64,000 nt of DNA. It comes from Leifsonia poae (GTDB lineage Bacteria > Actinomycetota > Actinomycetes > Actinomycetales > Microbacteriaceae). The stretch lies in contig NZ_BSEN01000006.1 of the NCBI RefSeq assembly GCF_027921845.1, positions 62,001 to 126,000 of the forward strand. The letters are read 5' to 3'. Of this stretch, positions 42,548 through 51,130 are shown piece by piece. Position 1 is the first letter of the stretch. Each line of letters begins with the position of its first letter. The notes beneath the pieces are model-generated. The model saw only the letters and a program-made list of their open reading frames with translations, was not told where the DNA came from and searched no databases. Both the position numbers and the translations under genes were made by a program.

Positions 42548-42961
42548 CTACGGCAGGGCGAACGGAGGGCGCGAGAGGCCGGCGGTGTGCGCGCCGGCCG
42601 GGTCGGCGTCCACCGCGACGATGCGGTTGTCCGCATCCACGTGCACGACCGTCGGCTCGAAGACGCGGGCCTCCTCGTCCGTCAGCTGGGCGTAGGAGAT
42701 GACGATCACCAGGTGGCCGACCTCGGCCAGGTGGGCGGCCGCACCGTTGACGCCGATCACGCCGCTGCCGCGCTCGCCGGCGATGAGGTACGTCTCGAAG
42801 CGGCTCCCGTTGGCGATGTCGACGACGCTGACCTGCTCACCGGGAAGCAGATCGGCCGCATCCAGCAGATCGGCGTCGACGGTGAGCGAGCCCACGTAAT
42901 GCAGATCCGAATGCGTCACGGTGGCGCGATGGATCTTCGACTTGAACATGGTTCGGAGCAT
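42548..42961 (-). CDS. panD: Aspartate 1-decarboxylase
   Basis: The 137-residue proenzyme has the self-cleavage site YVGS (Gly24-Ser25), where the serine becomes the pyruvoyl cofactor, and family landmarks [16 protein letters not shown] and [25 protein letters not shown]. It makes beta-alanine for pantothenate and CoA. The C-terminal tail ([13 protein letters not shown]) is longer than in E. coli. It lies 24 bp after the MarR gene on the same strand and may be cotranscribed. Confidence 0.95.
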   Translation of the reverse strand: MLRTMFKSKIHRATVTHSDLHYVGSLTVDADLLDAADLLPGEQVSVVDIANGSRFETYLIAGERGSGVIGVNGAAAHLAEVGHLVIVISYAQLTDEEARVFEPTVVHVDADNRIVAVDADPAGAHTAGLSRPPFALP

Positions 42962-42985
42962 GAGGTTCCTTAGGGTGCGCGTCGG

Positions 42986-43435
42986 TCAGTGCGCGAGGGC
43001 GAGCTGGGGGAGCGCGGCGATGAGCCCGGCGAGCTCGGGCAGGTCGTTCGCCTGGCTGAGCGCACTCTCGAGGGCATCGTCGTGGATGGGCCGCGCCCGG
43101 TCGAGCAGGTGGTGGCCGGCAGCGGTCAGCTCGGTGTAGATGCCACGGCGGTCGTCGTCGCAGAGCACCCGGGTCAAGAGTCCGCGCTCCTCGAGCCGGT
43201 TGACGAGCCGGGTCGTGGCGCTCGGGCTGAGCGCGCTTGCGCGCGCGAGCTGCTGCATGCGCATGTGCCAGCCGTCCTGGCGGCTGAGGGCGTCGAGCAC
43301 CGTGTACTCGACCACCGAGAGCTTCACGTTCGCGGTGAGTGCCCGCTCCAGCTCGTTCTCGATGAAGTTGTGAAGTGCGGCGAGTGTTCGCCAGCCCTGG
43401 GCGCGCACCTCGACCGCGTCGTCGGCGATTCCCAT
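42986..43435 (-). CDS. MarR family regulator of the divergent MFS gene
   Basis: The 149-residue protein has a winged helix (about 55-105: MRMQQLARASALSPSATTRLVNRLEERGLLTR) and the wing CDDDRRGIY. No conserved redox cysteine. It diverges from an MFS efflux gene over 130 bp containing TTGCA-TG-TGCAA and a TGCAACTAT direct repeat, so autoregulation plus pump control is likely. Confidence 0.88.
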   Translation of the reverse strand: MGIADDAVEVRAQGWRTLAALHNFIENELERALTANVKLSVVEYTVLDALSRQDGWHMRMQQLARASALSPSATTRLVNRLEERGLLTRVLCDDDRRGIYTELTAAGHHLLDRARPIHDDALESALSQANDLPELAGLIAALPQLALAH

Positions 43436-43465
43436 GTCGGTCTCCCTGATCGGTTGCTGCGCAGG

Positions 43466-43516
43466 GTTGCATCAGATACTTGCATGTGCAACTATTTATG
43501 ACGCGCCTGCAACTAT
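43466..43516. promoter_or_regulatory. Candidate MarR operator region
   Basis: TTGCATGTGCAA (43480-43491) is a near-palindrome, and TGCAACTAT occurs at 43487-43495 and again about 20 bp further on. A GTTGCAT half-site lies at 43467-43473. The cluster fills the MarR/MFS divergent promoter. Confidence 0.55.
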
Positions 43517-43565
43517 CAGAGTACGCGCCTTTCGACCCTCCACCCAACCCAGACAGGAAGTTCTC

Positions 43566-44762
43566 ATGCCCGTCGGCCTCATCGCCCTCGCCCTCGGCGG
43601 ATTCGGCATCGGCCTCACCGAGTTCGTCATCGCCGGCCTCCTCCCGGAGGTCGCTGCCGATTTCCATGTCGACGAAGCGGCCGCCGGCTGGCTCATCTCG
43701 GGCTACGCTCTCGCGGTGGTCGTCGGCGCCCTGGTGCTGACGGCCGCGCTCATCCGAGTGCCGCGCAAGGCGGCGCTGATCGGCCTGATGGTGCTCTTCA
43801 TCGCGGGCAACGCTCTTTCGGCCCTCGCACCAACCTACGAGGTCATGCTGCTCGGGCGCATCCTCGCCGCGCTGTGCCACGGCGCGTTCTTCGGCATCGG
43901 ATCCGTCGTCGCGGCCGGGATGGTCGCGCCGGACAAGAAGGCGCGCGCCATCGCGATCATGTTCACGGGACTCACCGCCGCCAACGTGCTCGGCGTGCCG
44001 TTCGGCACCCTGCTCGGTCAGGCGCTCGGCTGGCGCTCGACGTTCTGGGCCATCACGATCATCGGCGTGATCGCACTCGCCGGCGTCGCCCTGCTGGTCC
44101 CGCGGGTGTCGGCGGACGCGAAGAGCGCCGGCGTGCTGCACGAGCTGCGGGCGTTCCGCTCCGGTCAGGTGTGGCTGTCGATCGTCGTCACAGTGCTCGG
44201 CTTCGGCGGGATGTTCGGCGCCTTCACCTACATCGCCTACACGCTGACCCAGGTGTCCGGCTTCGCATCATCGGCAGTGCCGTGGCTGCTCATCCTGTTC
44301 GGTGTCGGTCTGTTCGCCGGGAATGCCGTCGGCGGCCGGCTCGCCGACCGCGCGCTCGACCGGTCGCTCCTGATCATCCTGATCGGTCTCGCGATCGTGC
44401 TCGCCGCCTTCGCGCTCGTCGCAGGCAACCCGATCGCCACGATCGTCGCGCTGGTGCTCATGGGGGCCTTCGGGTTCGCGACCGTGCCCGGGCTGCAGAC
44501 GCGCGTGATGATGTACGCGGAGCAGGCGCCGACCCTGGCTTCCGGCGCCAACATCGCCGCGTTCAACCTCGGCAACGCCGTCGGCGCCTGGATCGGCGGC
44601 ATCACGATCAGCGCGGGACTCGGCTACACGTCGCCCCTCTGGGCGGGCGCGGCGCTGACCGTCGGGGCCGTCGTGGTGATGGCGATCGCCGCCGGGACCG
44701 CGCGTCGCGGTTCCCGCGCCGGTGTCCAGGCGAAGTCGGAACAGCCACTTCCGGTGGGATAG
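43566..44762 (+). CDS. MFS efflux transporter, DHA1 (AraJ/YdhP-like)
   Basis: The 398-residue, 12-helix protein begins MPVGLIALALGGFGIGLTEFV, typical of the AraJ/YdhP/PbuE branch of DHA1 exporters, with AALCHGAFFGIGSVVAAGMV in helix 4-5 and the late motif GGRLADRALDR. It probably exports a sugar, purine or drug. Under likely control of the divergent MarR protein. Confidence 0.9.
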   Translation: MPVGLIALALGGFGIGLTEFVIAGLLPEVAADFHVDEAAAGWLISGYALAVVVGALVLTAALIRVPRKAALIGLMVLFIAGNALSALAPTYEVMLLGRILAALCHGAFFGIGSVVAAGMVAPDKKARAIAIMFTGLTAANVLGVPFGTLLGQALGWRSTFWAITIIGVIALAGVALLVPRVSADAKSAGVLHELRAFRSGQVWLSIVVTVLGFGGMFGAFTYIAYTLTQVSGFASSAVPWLLILFGVGLFAGNAVGGRLADRALDRSLLIILIGLAIVLAAFALVAGNPIATIVALVLMGAFGFATVPGLQTRVMMYAEQAPTLASGANIAAFNLGNAVGAWIGGITISAGLGYTSPLWAGAALTVGAVVVMAIAAGTARRGSRAGVQAKSEQPLPVG

Positions 44763-44813
44763 AACGGCGAGTACAGTCCCTCGTACCAACGCGCGACCCA
44801 GGGGGTGATCGTG

Positions 44814-45845
44814 ATGGACGGTACGAGCACCGTGAAGCTCCCGTTCCTCACTCCTGCGCGCATCGTGATCGGGTCGCTGATCGCCGGAGCCGGGCTCGCA
44901 CTGCTCGGCGTCCTCCTCGGGGGCTCGCCCGCCTCCGCAGCCGAACCGGCGCCCCCGCAGCCCCCGGCGCACTCCGTCACGGGGGTCGTGGGCTCGGTGC
45001 TCGGCAAGGTCGAGGGTGTCGTTTCGGGCGTCACGCAGAAGACCGCGAAGGTCGCAGAGTCGGTCACGAAGCCGGTGGCCGCGGTGGTTCCTGCTCCGGC
45101 ATCGACGATCGTCTCCCACGTGACCGCGCCCGTCTCGGATGTGGTGGCCGACATCGCCGCCGCCAAGCCGGTTGCAACAGTGGTCACGCCGATCGCCAAG
45201 GCCGTCGACCCGGTCGTCGACACCGTCACCGCCACGATCCCGGTGGTGCACGAGCTGATCGGGGACGATCCCGTGACGAGCGTCACGGCGCCGGTCGCCG
45301 ACACGGTCGACGACGCGATCGCCGGTGTGGTGGACGGGGTGACGGACGCGATCGACCCGATCGCGCATCCGGCACCCGGTGGTGGTCTGCCGGGACTGCC
45401 CGGTCTGCCGGGGCTTCCCGGTGTGCCGGATCTACCCGGTCTGCCCGGAATCTCGGGTGGCCCGGCGTCGCCCGGTGACACGCTCGGCGCGCTCGGTGCT
45501 CCCGCGGGTGCGGGGATCACCGTGGTGGCCGCTCCGACGTCTTCGAATGACCCCGTGGGCGCGTTCGCGTCGCACCGAGGCGGCAGCGCGGCGGCGACCT
45601 CTGCGACGGCGGGTCGGTTCGCCGATCCGGGCGGCAGCCCGTTCGCGCCGCGTGCACCGATCGGAACGCCGGACGGCACGACGACCGGCTCTCTTTCGTC
45701 CGGGGCAGGCGGCTTCGCGCCCGCCGCTGCCATCCCCGGCGATCGCTTCATCCTGCTCGCCGGCGACTCCGCCGCGAGCCCCCGTGCCACCGACGACCGA
45801 CTCCCGTCGTCGCCGGTCGCCGACCACGATACGAACCCCGACTGA
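44814..45845 (+). CDS. Secreted LPGLPG-repeat protein of unknown function
   Basis: The 343-residue protein has a signal peptide (about 1-43, ending PASAAE), a Val/Ala/Thr-rich region with imperfect repeats of the type APVSDVVADI and KAVDPVVDTV (about 55-185), a Gly/Pro/Leu stretch of LPGLPG repeats (about 190-210), and a low-complexity tail. No LPxTG motif or C-terminal membrane helix. Probably exported and fibrous or disordered. Two starts are possible; the ATG at 44814 has GGGGGTG at a good distance. Next to a chaplin-like gene, so likely a surface-layer partner. Confidence 0.7.
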   Translation: MDGTSTVKLPFLTPARIVIGSLIAGAGLALLGVLLGGSPASAAEPAPPQPPAHSVTGVVGSVLGKVEGVVSGVTQKTAKVAESVTKPVAAVVPAPASTIVSHVTAPVSDVVADIAAAKPVATVVTPIAKAVDPVVDTVTATIPVVHELIGDDPVTSVTAPVADTVDDAIAGVVDGVTDAIDPIAHPAPGGGLPGLPGLPGLPGVPDLPGLPGISGGPASPGDTLGALGAPAGAGITVVAAPTSSNDPVGAFASHRGGSAAATSATAGRFADPGGSPFAPRAPIGTPDGTTTGSLSSGAGGFAPAAAIPGDRFILLAGDSAASPRATDDRLPSSPVADHDTNPD

Positions 45846-45934
45846 GTGGGTCGACTCCGCCTGTCCGCAGGCGGAACGCGACCGAAGCCTCCCGCACGGG
45901 AGCAGCTGACACTCAATCGAAAGGTTCTACGACC

Positions 45935-47551
45935 ATGAACAAATACGTCTCGAGGGGGCTGTGGTTCACAGTCTTCCTCGGTGGACTCTCACTCGCCGGG
46001 GTCGGTGTCGCGAACGCGGCCGAGACCAGCGGCTCCGACGGAACGGCCTCGGGCGACCAGGCCGCCGTCGACCTCACCATTCCGGTCACCATCGGCGGAA
46101 ACGGCATCAGCGTGCTCGGCGACTCGACGAGTTCGGGATCGGCCGCGGCCGCGCCTGCTGCTGCGCCTGCGCCGTCGGTCTCGACCTCCGGGCTGGGCGG
46201 CGTCGCATCCGGTGACCAGGCGCTGGTGAACGTCAGCGTTCCGGTGACAGTGGCCGGCAACGCGATCAGTGCGGTCGGCGACTCGTCGAGCAGTGATTCG
46301 GCGGCGCCTGCGGCGCCTGCTCCGGCCGCTCCTGCTCCGACCGCCCCTGCTCCGGCGCCGGCTCCGACGACGTCGGGTGCGAACGGGATCGCCTCGGGGA
46401 TCCAGGCGCCTGTGGCGGCGGATGTCCCGGTGACCGTCGGTGGCAACGCGATCAGCGTGCTCGGCGACAGCTCGTCGGCGGATTCGACGGCGGCGGTTCC
46501 GGTTGCCGATTCGCCGGCATCCGGATCGTCGGCCGCGGGATCGACGACGTCGGGCGCTGACGGCATCCTGTCGGGTGTTCAGGCTCTCGTGAACGCCGAC
46601 GTACCTGCGACGGTCGGCGGCAATGCGATCAGCGTGCTGGGCGATTCGTCGAGCAGCGGATCGTCGGTCGCGACACCTGCCGCTCCTGCGGCGGGCTCGG
46701 GTTCCGGATCGGGCGCGGCTCCGGCGACGTCGGGTGCGGATGGCATCGCGTCGGGCATCCAGGCGCCGATCGGTGCTGCGGTGCCGGTGACGGCCGGCGG
46801 CAATGCGGTGAGCGTGCTGGGTGACTCGTCGAGCTCGGGTTCGACGACGACCGGTGGTGGCGCGGGCGGCCCTGCGGGGTCGGGTGCGACGACGACCGGT
46901 GACGACGGCATCCTGAGCGGTGTCCAGGCGCCGATCGATGCTGCGCTGCCGGTGACGGCTGGCGGCAATGCGGTGAGCGTACTGGGTGACTCGTCGAGCT
47001 CGGGTTCCACGGCGACGGGCGGTTCGACCGCTCCCGGCGCTGGTGGAACGACTGGTGGGAGCACCACGACCGGTGACGGCGGCCTGCTCGGTGGCATCCA
47101 GCTGCCGGTCGGTCTCGACGTTCCGGTGACGGTGGGAGGCAACGCGGTGAGCGTCGTCGGCGACAGCACGTCCGACGGTTCGGATGTCACCACGCCGGTG
47201 ACCCCGACGGACCCGACGACGCCGACGGATCCGACAACGCCGACCGACCCGACGACGCCGGTCACGCCGGTCGACCCGGGTACGGGTGGGAACGCGGCCG
47301 GCGATCTGGACACGACCGTGGGACTCGGCACGGCCTCGGCCGGCGCGGGCGGCGCGGTCGCGCTCGACAGCGGAATGACCGCAGACGACGCATCGGCTCT
47401 GGCGGACACCGGCTCTGAGACCGGAGACCTCTCCGCTCTCGGTGTCATCGCGGCCCTGCTGGCGCTGTTCGGAGTGGTGCTGATGTTCGGGGCGCGCAAC
47501 CGTGAGGCCGTGCGCCTCCACACGGCGCGCCGCACGCACCGCATCCAGTGA
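45935..47551 (+). CDS. Chaplin-like repeat surface protein with LADTG sorting signal
   Basis: The 538-residue protein has a signal peptide (about 1-29, GVANAAE), then seven copies of a chaplin-like unit such as SGIQAPVAADVPVTVGG followed by NAISVLGDSS, separated by Ala/Pro/Ser/Gly/Thr linkers, and a TDPTTP repeat spacer. The C-terminus has LADTG (489-493), a hydrophobic helix and a basic tail, a cell-wall sorting signal of the LAxTG type used by class E sortases and by long chaplins of Streptomyces. The chaplin cysteines are replaced by Gly. GAAAGG lies upstream of the ATG. I infer a wall-anchored, hydrophobic surface protein. Confidence 0.85.
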   Translation: MNKYVSRGLWFTVFLGGLSLAGVGVANAAETSGSDGTASGDQAAVDLTIPVTIGGNGISVLGDSTSSGSAAAAPAAAPAPSVSTSGLGGVASGDQALVNVSVPVTVAGNAISAVGDSSSSDSAAPAAPAPAAPAPTAPAPAPAPTTSGANGIASGIQAPVAADVPVTVGGNAISVLGDSSSADSTAAVPVADSPASGSSAAGSTTSGADGILSGVQALVNADVPATVGGNAISVLGDSSSSGSSVATPAAPAAGSGSGSGAAPATSGADGIASGIQAPIGAAVPVTAGGNAVSVLGDSSSSGSTTTGGGAGGPAGSGATTTGDDGILSGVQAPIDAALPVTAGGNAVSVLGDSSSSGSTATGGSTAPGAGGTTGGSTTTGDGGLLGGIQLPVGLDVPVTVGGNAVSVVGDSTSDGSDVTTPVTPTDPTTPTDPTTPTDPTTPVTPVDPGTGGNAAGDLDTTVGLGTASAGAGGAVALDSGMTADDASALADTGSETGDLSALGVIAALLALFGVVLMFGARNREAVRLHTARRTHRIQ

Positions 47552-47631
47552 GAACGGGCGGAGGTGCCGCCGGGCGATGCGTCCGGCGGCACTCCGTCAT
47601 GCCCGCGCCGTGTCCGCAGAGACGCTGCCCG

Positions 47632-47722
47632 CACAACTCCGGACGTTCGAGCCGACGGAGCTCGTAAGTTCCGGAATCAGGAGGCTCGCGGCGGCGTGTC
47701 GCCCCTGGGTTCCGGAGTTGTG
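47632..47722. repeat. Inverted repeat, CACAACTCCGGA family, copy 1
   Basis: CACAACTCCGGA (47632-47643) and TCCGGAGTTGTG (47711-47722) are perfect 12-bp arms with a 67-nt centre that also holds a partial arm, GTTCCGGAATC. The gap 47552-47924 between convergent genes holds only this repeat family; I see no gene in it. Confidence 0.75.
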
Positions 47723-47800
47723 AACGGCTGCCGCCGTCTGCCTTCCGAGTGCGCAACTGCGTTCATCCGGAACTCTGGTCGGCCACCCGGCGTGTCAGCG

Positions 47801-47850
47801 CACAACTCCGGAACGATCGCGTCAGGTCGGCCTCGGGTTCCGGAGTTGTG
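47801..47850. repeat. Inverted repeat, CACAACTCCGGA family, copy 2
   Basis: Perfect 14-bp arms CACAACTCCGGAAC (47801-47814) and complement (47837-47850) with a 22-nt loop. A decayed half-copy lies at 47752-47776. Placement between convergent genes suits a bidirectional terminator or a repeat hot spot. Confidence 0.85.
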
Positions 47851-47924
47851 AGACTGCCGAACAACCGCCGGCCGCCCGACGGCCGGCCGCCCGACGGCCG
47901 AACGACCGCCGCCCGAACGACCGC

Positions 47925-48446
47925 CTACAGCTCGACCGAACGGTTCTCGCCGATGTCCGGTCGCGTCCGTGTCACGGCGGCGCGCGCGATCTTGAACGCC
48001 GTCACGATGCCCGGCTCGTTCGTCGCCCAGAACTCCGCGGAGTCCGCGTGTACGAGCAGCAGGGCCACCGCCGGGTCGTCCTTGCCCGCCGGGAACCAGG
48101 CGTCCATCGAGGGCGTCCAGAGCTCGTCGACCTTCTCGCGGTCGTGCACCACCTCGGCGGTCCCGGCGATCGACAGGTAGCCCTTGCCCGTGTCGTACGC
48201 CACATTCACCTGCGGGTGGGCGTGGATGTCTGCGATCTTGGGGCTCGGATCCTGGGTGAAGAACCAGAGGTCCCCCTCGAACTCCGCCTCCTGGGTGGCG
48301 AGGGGCCGCGAATGGAGGTCGCCGTTGGCGGTCTGCGTCGTGAGGAGGGCGACCTTGGACGCCTTGATCAGGCGCGCGATCGTCTCGAGGTCGTCGGTGC
48401 TGGCGGTGTCGCCGCTCGTGGTGCCGGTGCCGGTTTCGTCTGTCAT
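47925..48446 (-). CDS. Pyridoxamine 5'-phosphate oxidase-fold stress protein
   Basis: The 173-residue protein has a split-barrel flavin fold of the general stress protein 26 type: VALLTTQTANGDLHSRPLATQ, GDLWFFTQDPSPKIADI, and VNVAYDTGKGYLSIAG. The family binds FMN/FAD or F420 at a dimer interface; the reaction is unknown. The ATG at 48446 is preceded by a short N-terminal Thr/Gly stretch. Divergent from the META-domain gene. Confidence 0.85.
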   Translation of the reverse strand: MTDETGTGTTSGDTASTDDLETIARLIKASKVALLTTQTANGDLHSRPLATQEAEFEGDLWFFTQDPSPKIADIHAHPQVNVAYDTGKGYLSIAGTAEVVHDREKVDELWTPSMDAWFPAGKDDPAVALLLVHADSAEFWATNEPGIVTAFKIARAAVTRTRPDIGENRSVEL

Positions 48447-48522
48447 GGCGGTCACGGTACGCCGCACCCCGGCGAGCGCAATCGCGATTCCCCTCGCACC
48501 CACCCGTGACTAGGTTGAGGGC

Positions 48523-48975
48523 ATGAAGACCACACGGAGCACCCTGGTCGTGGTGGCAGTCGTGGCCGCGGCCGTCTTCTCCGGATGCGCGGCCGACCCC
48601 GGCGCGCCGACCTCCTCCGCGACTGTGGTCTCCCCGTCGCCGACGCCATCCGCCACACCGCCGTCGGCCACATCGCCGTCCGGGACCCCGTCGGCCGCCT
48701 CGCCCGTCGGCAGCTGGGGCGACGATGCCTCCGGAAAGGCGAACGTGGTGTTCACCGACGACGGCACGCTCTCCGGCAACGACGGCTGCAACCACTTCAG
48801 CGGGTCGTGGAAGCAGGCAGCCGACGGGTTCGAGATCGGCGCGGTCGTCTCGACTCTGATGGCCTGCCCGGACGTCGATGCGTGGCTGGCGACGATGACC
48901 GCGGTCACGGTCGACGGCGACACTCTGCACGTGTTCAAGGACGGCACCGAGATCGGGACCCTGCCACGGCAGTAA
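48523..48975 (+). CDS. META-domain lipoprotein
   Basis: The 150-residue protein has a signal peptide with lipobox FSGC, a Ser/Thr/Pro linker, and a META (HslJ-like) domain with VVFTDDGTLSGNDGCNHFSGSW and MACPD. Such domains are found on surface lipoproteins of unknown role, sometimes linked to stress. GAGGG precedes the ATG. Confidence 0.85.
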   Translation: MKTTRSTLVVVAVVAAAVFSGCAADPGAPTSSATVVSPSPTPSATPPSATSPSGTPSAASPVGSWGDDASGKANVVFTDDGTLSGNDGCNHFSGSWKQAADGFEIGAVVSTLMACPDVDAWLATMTAVTVDGDTLHVFKDGTEIGTLPRQ

Positions 48976-48987
48976 CGCGGCAGCCCG

Positions 48988-50910
48988 TCACGAATCGATG
49001 ATGCGCACCAGCTCGTCGATGAAGCCCGTGAACCCGTCGGAACGCCGGATGAGCTGCAGCACCGCCTCGCGGTCGGAGAACACCTCGACGAACTGATCGA
49101 ACACCGTCTGGAAGCCGCCGCGGCCGGCGGCGTCGAAGGCGATGAACGCGATGACGTTGACGCGCGAGTCGCCCCAGTCCATCGCGTTGTCGTTCACCAC
49201 GATCGCGATCGCCGTGCGTTTGGCCGTCATCGCCATGGCGTGCGGAACCGCCAGCGAGTCCGTGAACGCCGTCGAGGACATGTGCTCGCGCTCGATCGAC
49301 CTGTCGACGTAGTCCTGGTCGATCGCTCCCGCCCCGATCATCCGGTCGCCCAGCGCCTGGATCATCGCGATCGCGTCGCGTGCGTAGAAGTTGCGCAGGA
49401 ACAGCGACTCGTCGAAGTACTCGAGCAGGTCGTTCTTGATGCGGGCGCGCCGGCGCTGGCGGCGGATGCGGGCGATCGCCTGCCGGGTGTGCTCGATGTC
49501 GGCCTCGGTCAGGAACGGCTGCACGACGATCGCGTTCTCGCGGTGACCGCGCGGTTCGATCGTGGTGAGCACGAGGTCGGCCTCGATCGCGTCCCAGTCC
49601 ACATCCGTCGAGGTGATCACACTGGTCACGTCGAGCTCGTCGCCGAGCGCGTTCTCCAGCCGCTCGCGCAGCAGGATGTGCATGTCGTAGTAGTTGGGGC
49701 AGACCACCGCGCAGGTCACCGAGTCGCTCCTGCGTGACTGCTGCTCGAGGTACGCGCCGACGTGCATCGCGATGTAGGCGATCTCATCGTCGTTGACCAC
49801 GATGTCCTCCGCGGTCTGCAGGCGGCTGGCGATATACACCGCGAGTTCGTAGATGAGCGGGTACGAGCTCTTGATCGAGCGGGTGAGCGGGTTGCGTGAG
49901 TATGACTTCTCGTGAGCGCGGGCGACCAGGTTCTGCACGTGCAGCGTGAGCCGCACGATGAAGTCCTCGTCGCGCAGGTCGACCAGGTACTCCAGCGAGG
50001 CGCGCGCGATGATGCTGCGCACCACCTCGAGGTCGTCCTCGCTCACGTACTGCGCGACGGTGGCCTCGCCGGCACCGGGGGCGATGACACGCGTGCGCAG
50101 CAGGATCGCCAGGTAGTGCAGCTCGGTGCGGTCGAGCGCGACGTCGAAATGCTGCGTCACCAGCGCGCCGAGATCGGCGGCGAGCGTGCGGATGGTCTCG
50201 CTCACATCCGGATCGGCTGTCGCCGGGAGCGCGCGGTGCTTGGCGACGCGGTCGAGCGCGACCGCCATGTGCAGCAGCACGTCGTTGATGCCGTATTCGT
50301 TCACGAAGTAGCCCCGCGCGTCGAGCATCTCGACCAGATCGGATTTGAAGGCGGCCAGCCCCTGCGAGTCGAACGCCTCCTGGATGCGCGCCAGCTCGAC
50401 GACGCCCTGGCGCATCTCGTCGCGGAACAGCCGGCTGAGCAGCTTGCGGCGGGCGATCTCCGGCCCGGTGAGCTGAACGCGTCCGCCCTGACGTGCCAGC
50501 GCGAGCTCCGTGTCGGCGAGGACGCCGCGCATCCTGGTCAGATCGGACTCGAGGGTCGAGTCGCTGACGAACAGGCTCTCGGCCGCTTCGTAGACGTCGA
50601 TGCCCTCGGGCTCGTCGAGGAGCCTCCGCACCAGGAAGACGAGCCGTTCCTGCGGAGAGCGCACCGCCCCATCGGCCGCGGTCGCCCCGTCGTCGAGGAA
50701 CCGCTCGTACGCCTCGAAGTCGAGGCGGTAGCCGTTCGGTCCGGACTCGACGAGCTCGAGCGGAGCCGCCGCCTCCTTGAGCTCCGTCACATAGTTGCGG
50801 ATGCTCCGGGTCGTGACTCCGAGGTCGTGTGCGAGTTCGGCCGCGGTCACCCAGGCGGCACGGCGCGCCAGGATGTCCAGCATCCTCGCCTGCTTCGCCG
50901 GGAGCGCCAC
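48988..50910 (-). CDS. mtlR: PRD-containing transcriptional activator of the mannitol operon
   Basis: The 640-residue protein has an N-terminal DNA-binding part (HTH_11 at about 5-60, VTAAELAHDLGVTTRSIRNYV, then a second helix-turn-helix near 95-150), two PTS regulation domains (His in VLLHMAVALDR and in IAYIAMHVGAYLE), an EIIB-like segment with TCAVVCPNYYD, and a C-terminal EIIA domain with His in LAVPHAM. This is the MtlR architecture, in which phosphorylation by HPr and EII components sets activity. I chose GTG at 50910, with GGAAAGG upstream. It diverges from the PTS operon. Confidence 0.88.
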   Translation of the reverse strand: MALPAKQARMLDILARRAAWVTAAELAHDLGVTTRSIRNYVTELKEAAAPLELVESGPNGYRLDFEAYERFLDDGATAADGAVRSPQERLVFLVRRLLDEPEGIDVYEAAESLFVSDSTLESDLTRMRGVLADTELALARQGGRVQLTGPEIARRKLLSRLFRDEMRQGVVELARIQEAFDSQGLAAFKSDLVEMLDARGYFVNEYGINDVLLHMAVALDRVAKHRALPATADPDVSETIRTLAADLGALVTQHFDVALDRTELHYLAILLRTRVIAPGAGEATVAQYVSEDDLEVVRSIIARASLEYLVDLRDEDFIVRLTLHVQNLVARAHEKSYSRNPLTRSIKSSYPLIYELAVYIASRLQTAEDIVVNDDEIAYIAMHVGAYLEQQSRRSDSVTCAVVCPNYYDMHILLRERLENALGDELDVTSVITSTDVDWDAIEADLVLTTIEPRGHRENAIVVQPFLTEADIEHTRQAIARIRRQRRRARIKNDLLEYFDESLFLRNFYARDAIAMIQALGDRMIGAGAIDQDYVDRSIEREHMSSTAFTDSLAVPHAMAMTAKRTAIAIVVNDNAMDWGDSRVNVIAFIAFDAAGRGGFQTVFDQFVEVFSDREAVLQLIRRSDGFTGFIDELVRIIDS

Positions 50911-50987
50911 GTGTCTGACCTTTCCGCCGTGCGCTTTGCGCACGATGTCACCTGAGTCAACCACCTCGCCGCGTTCCGCCAGCGCGT

Positions 50988-51014
50988 TTCCGCGAACTTT
51001 CCGGTCCCGCGGAA
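50988..51014. promoter_or_regulatory. Weak inverted repeat in the mtl divergent promoter
   Basis: TTCCGCG (50988-50994) and CGCGGAA (51008-51014) with a 13-bp spacer lie in the 220-bp region between mtlR and the PTS genes. A possible MtlR site; short arms make chance likely. Confidence 0.3.
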
Positions 51015-51130
51015 GAAACGCTGCTGGATCGGCATGCGGCAGCGGGGGAGCATGGCAATGATCCACCCCGCAGCTCCACCAGCTCCGTCCGCTCCATCGC
51101 TTGATCAGCAGTACCTCGAAAGGCAGATCG

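Noticed and set aside
47632-47850. CRISPR array
   Set aside because: The repeats are inverted pairs with irregular spacing and no cas genes, not regularly spaced direct repeats.
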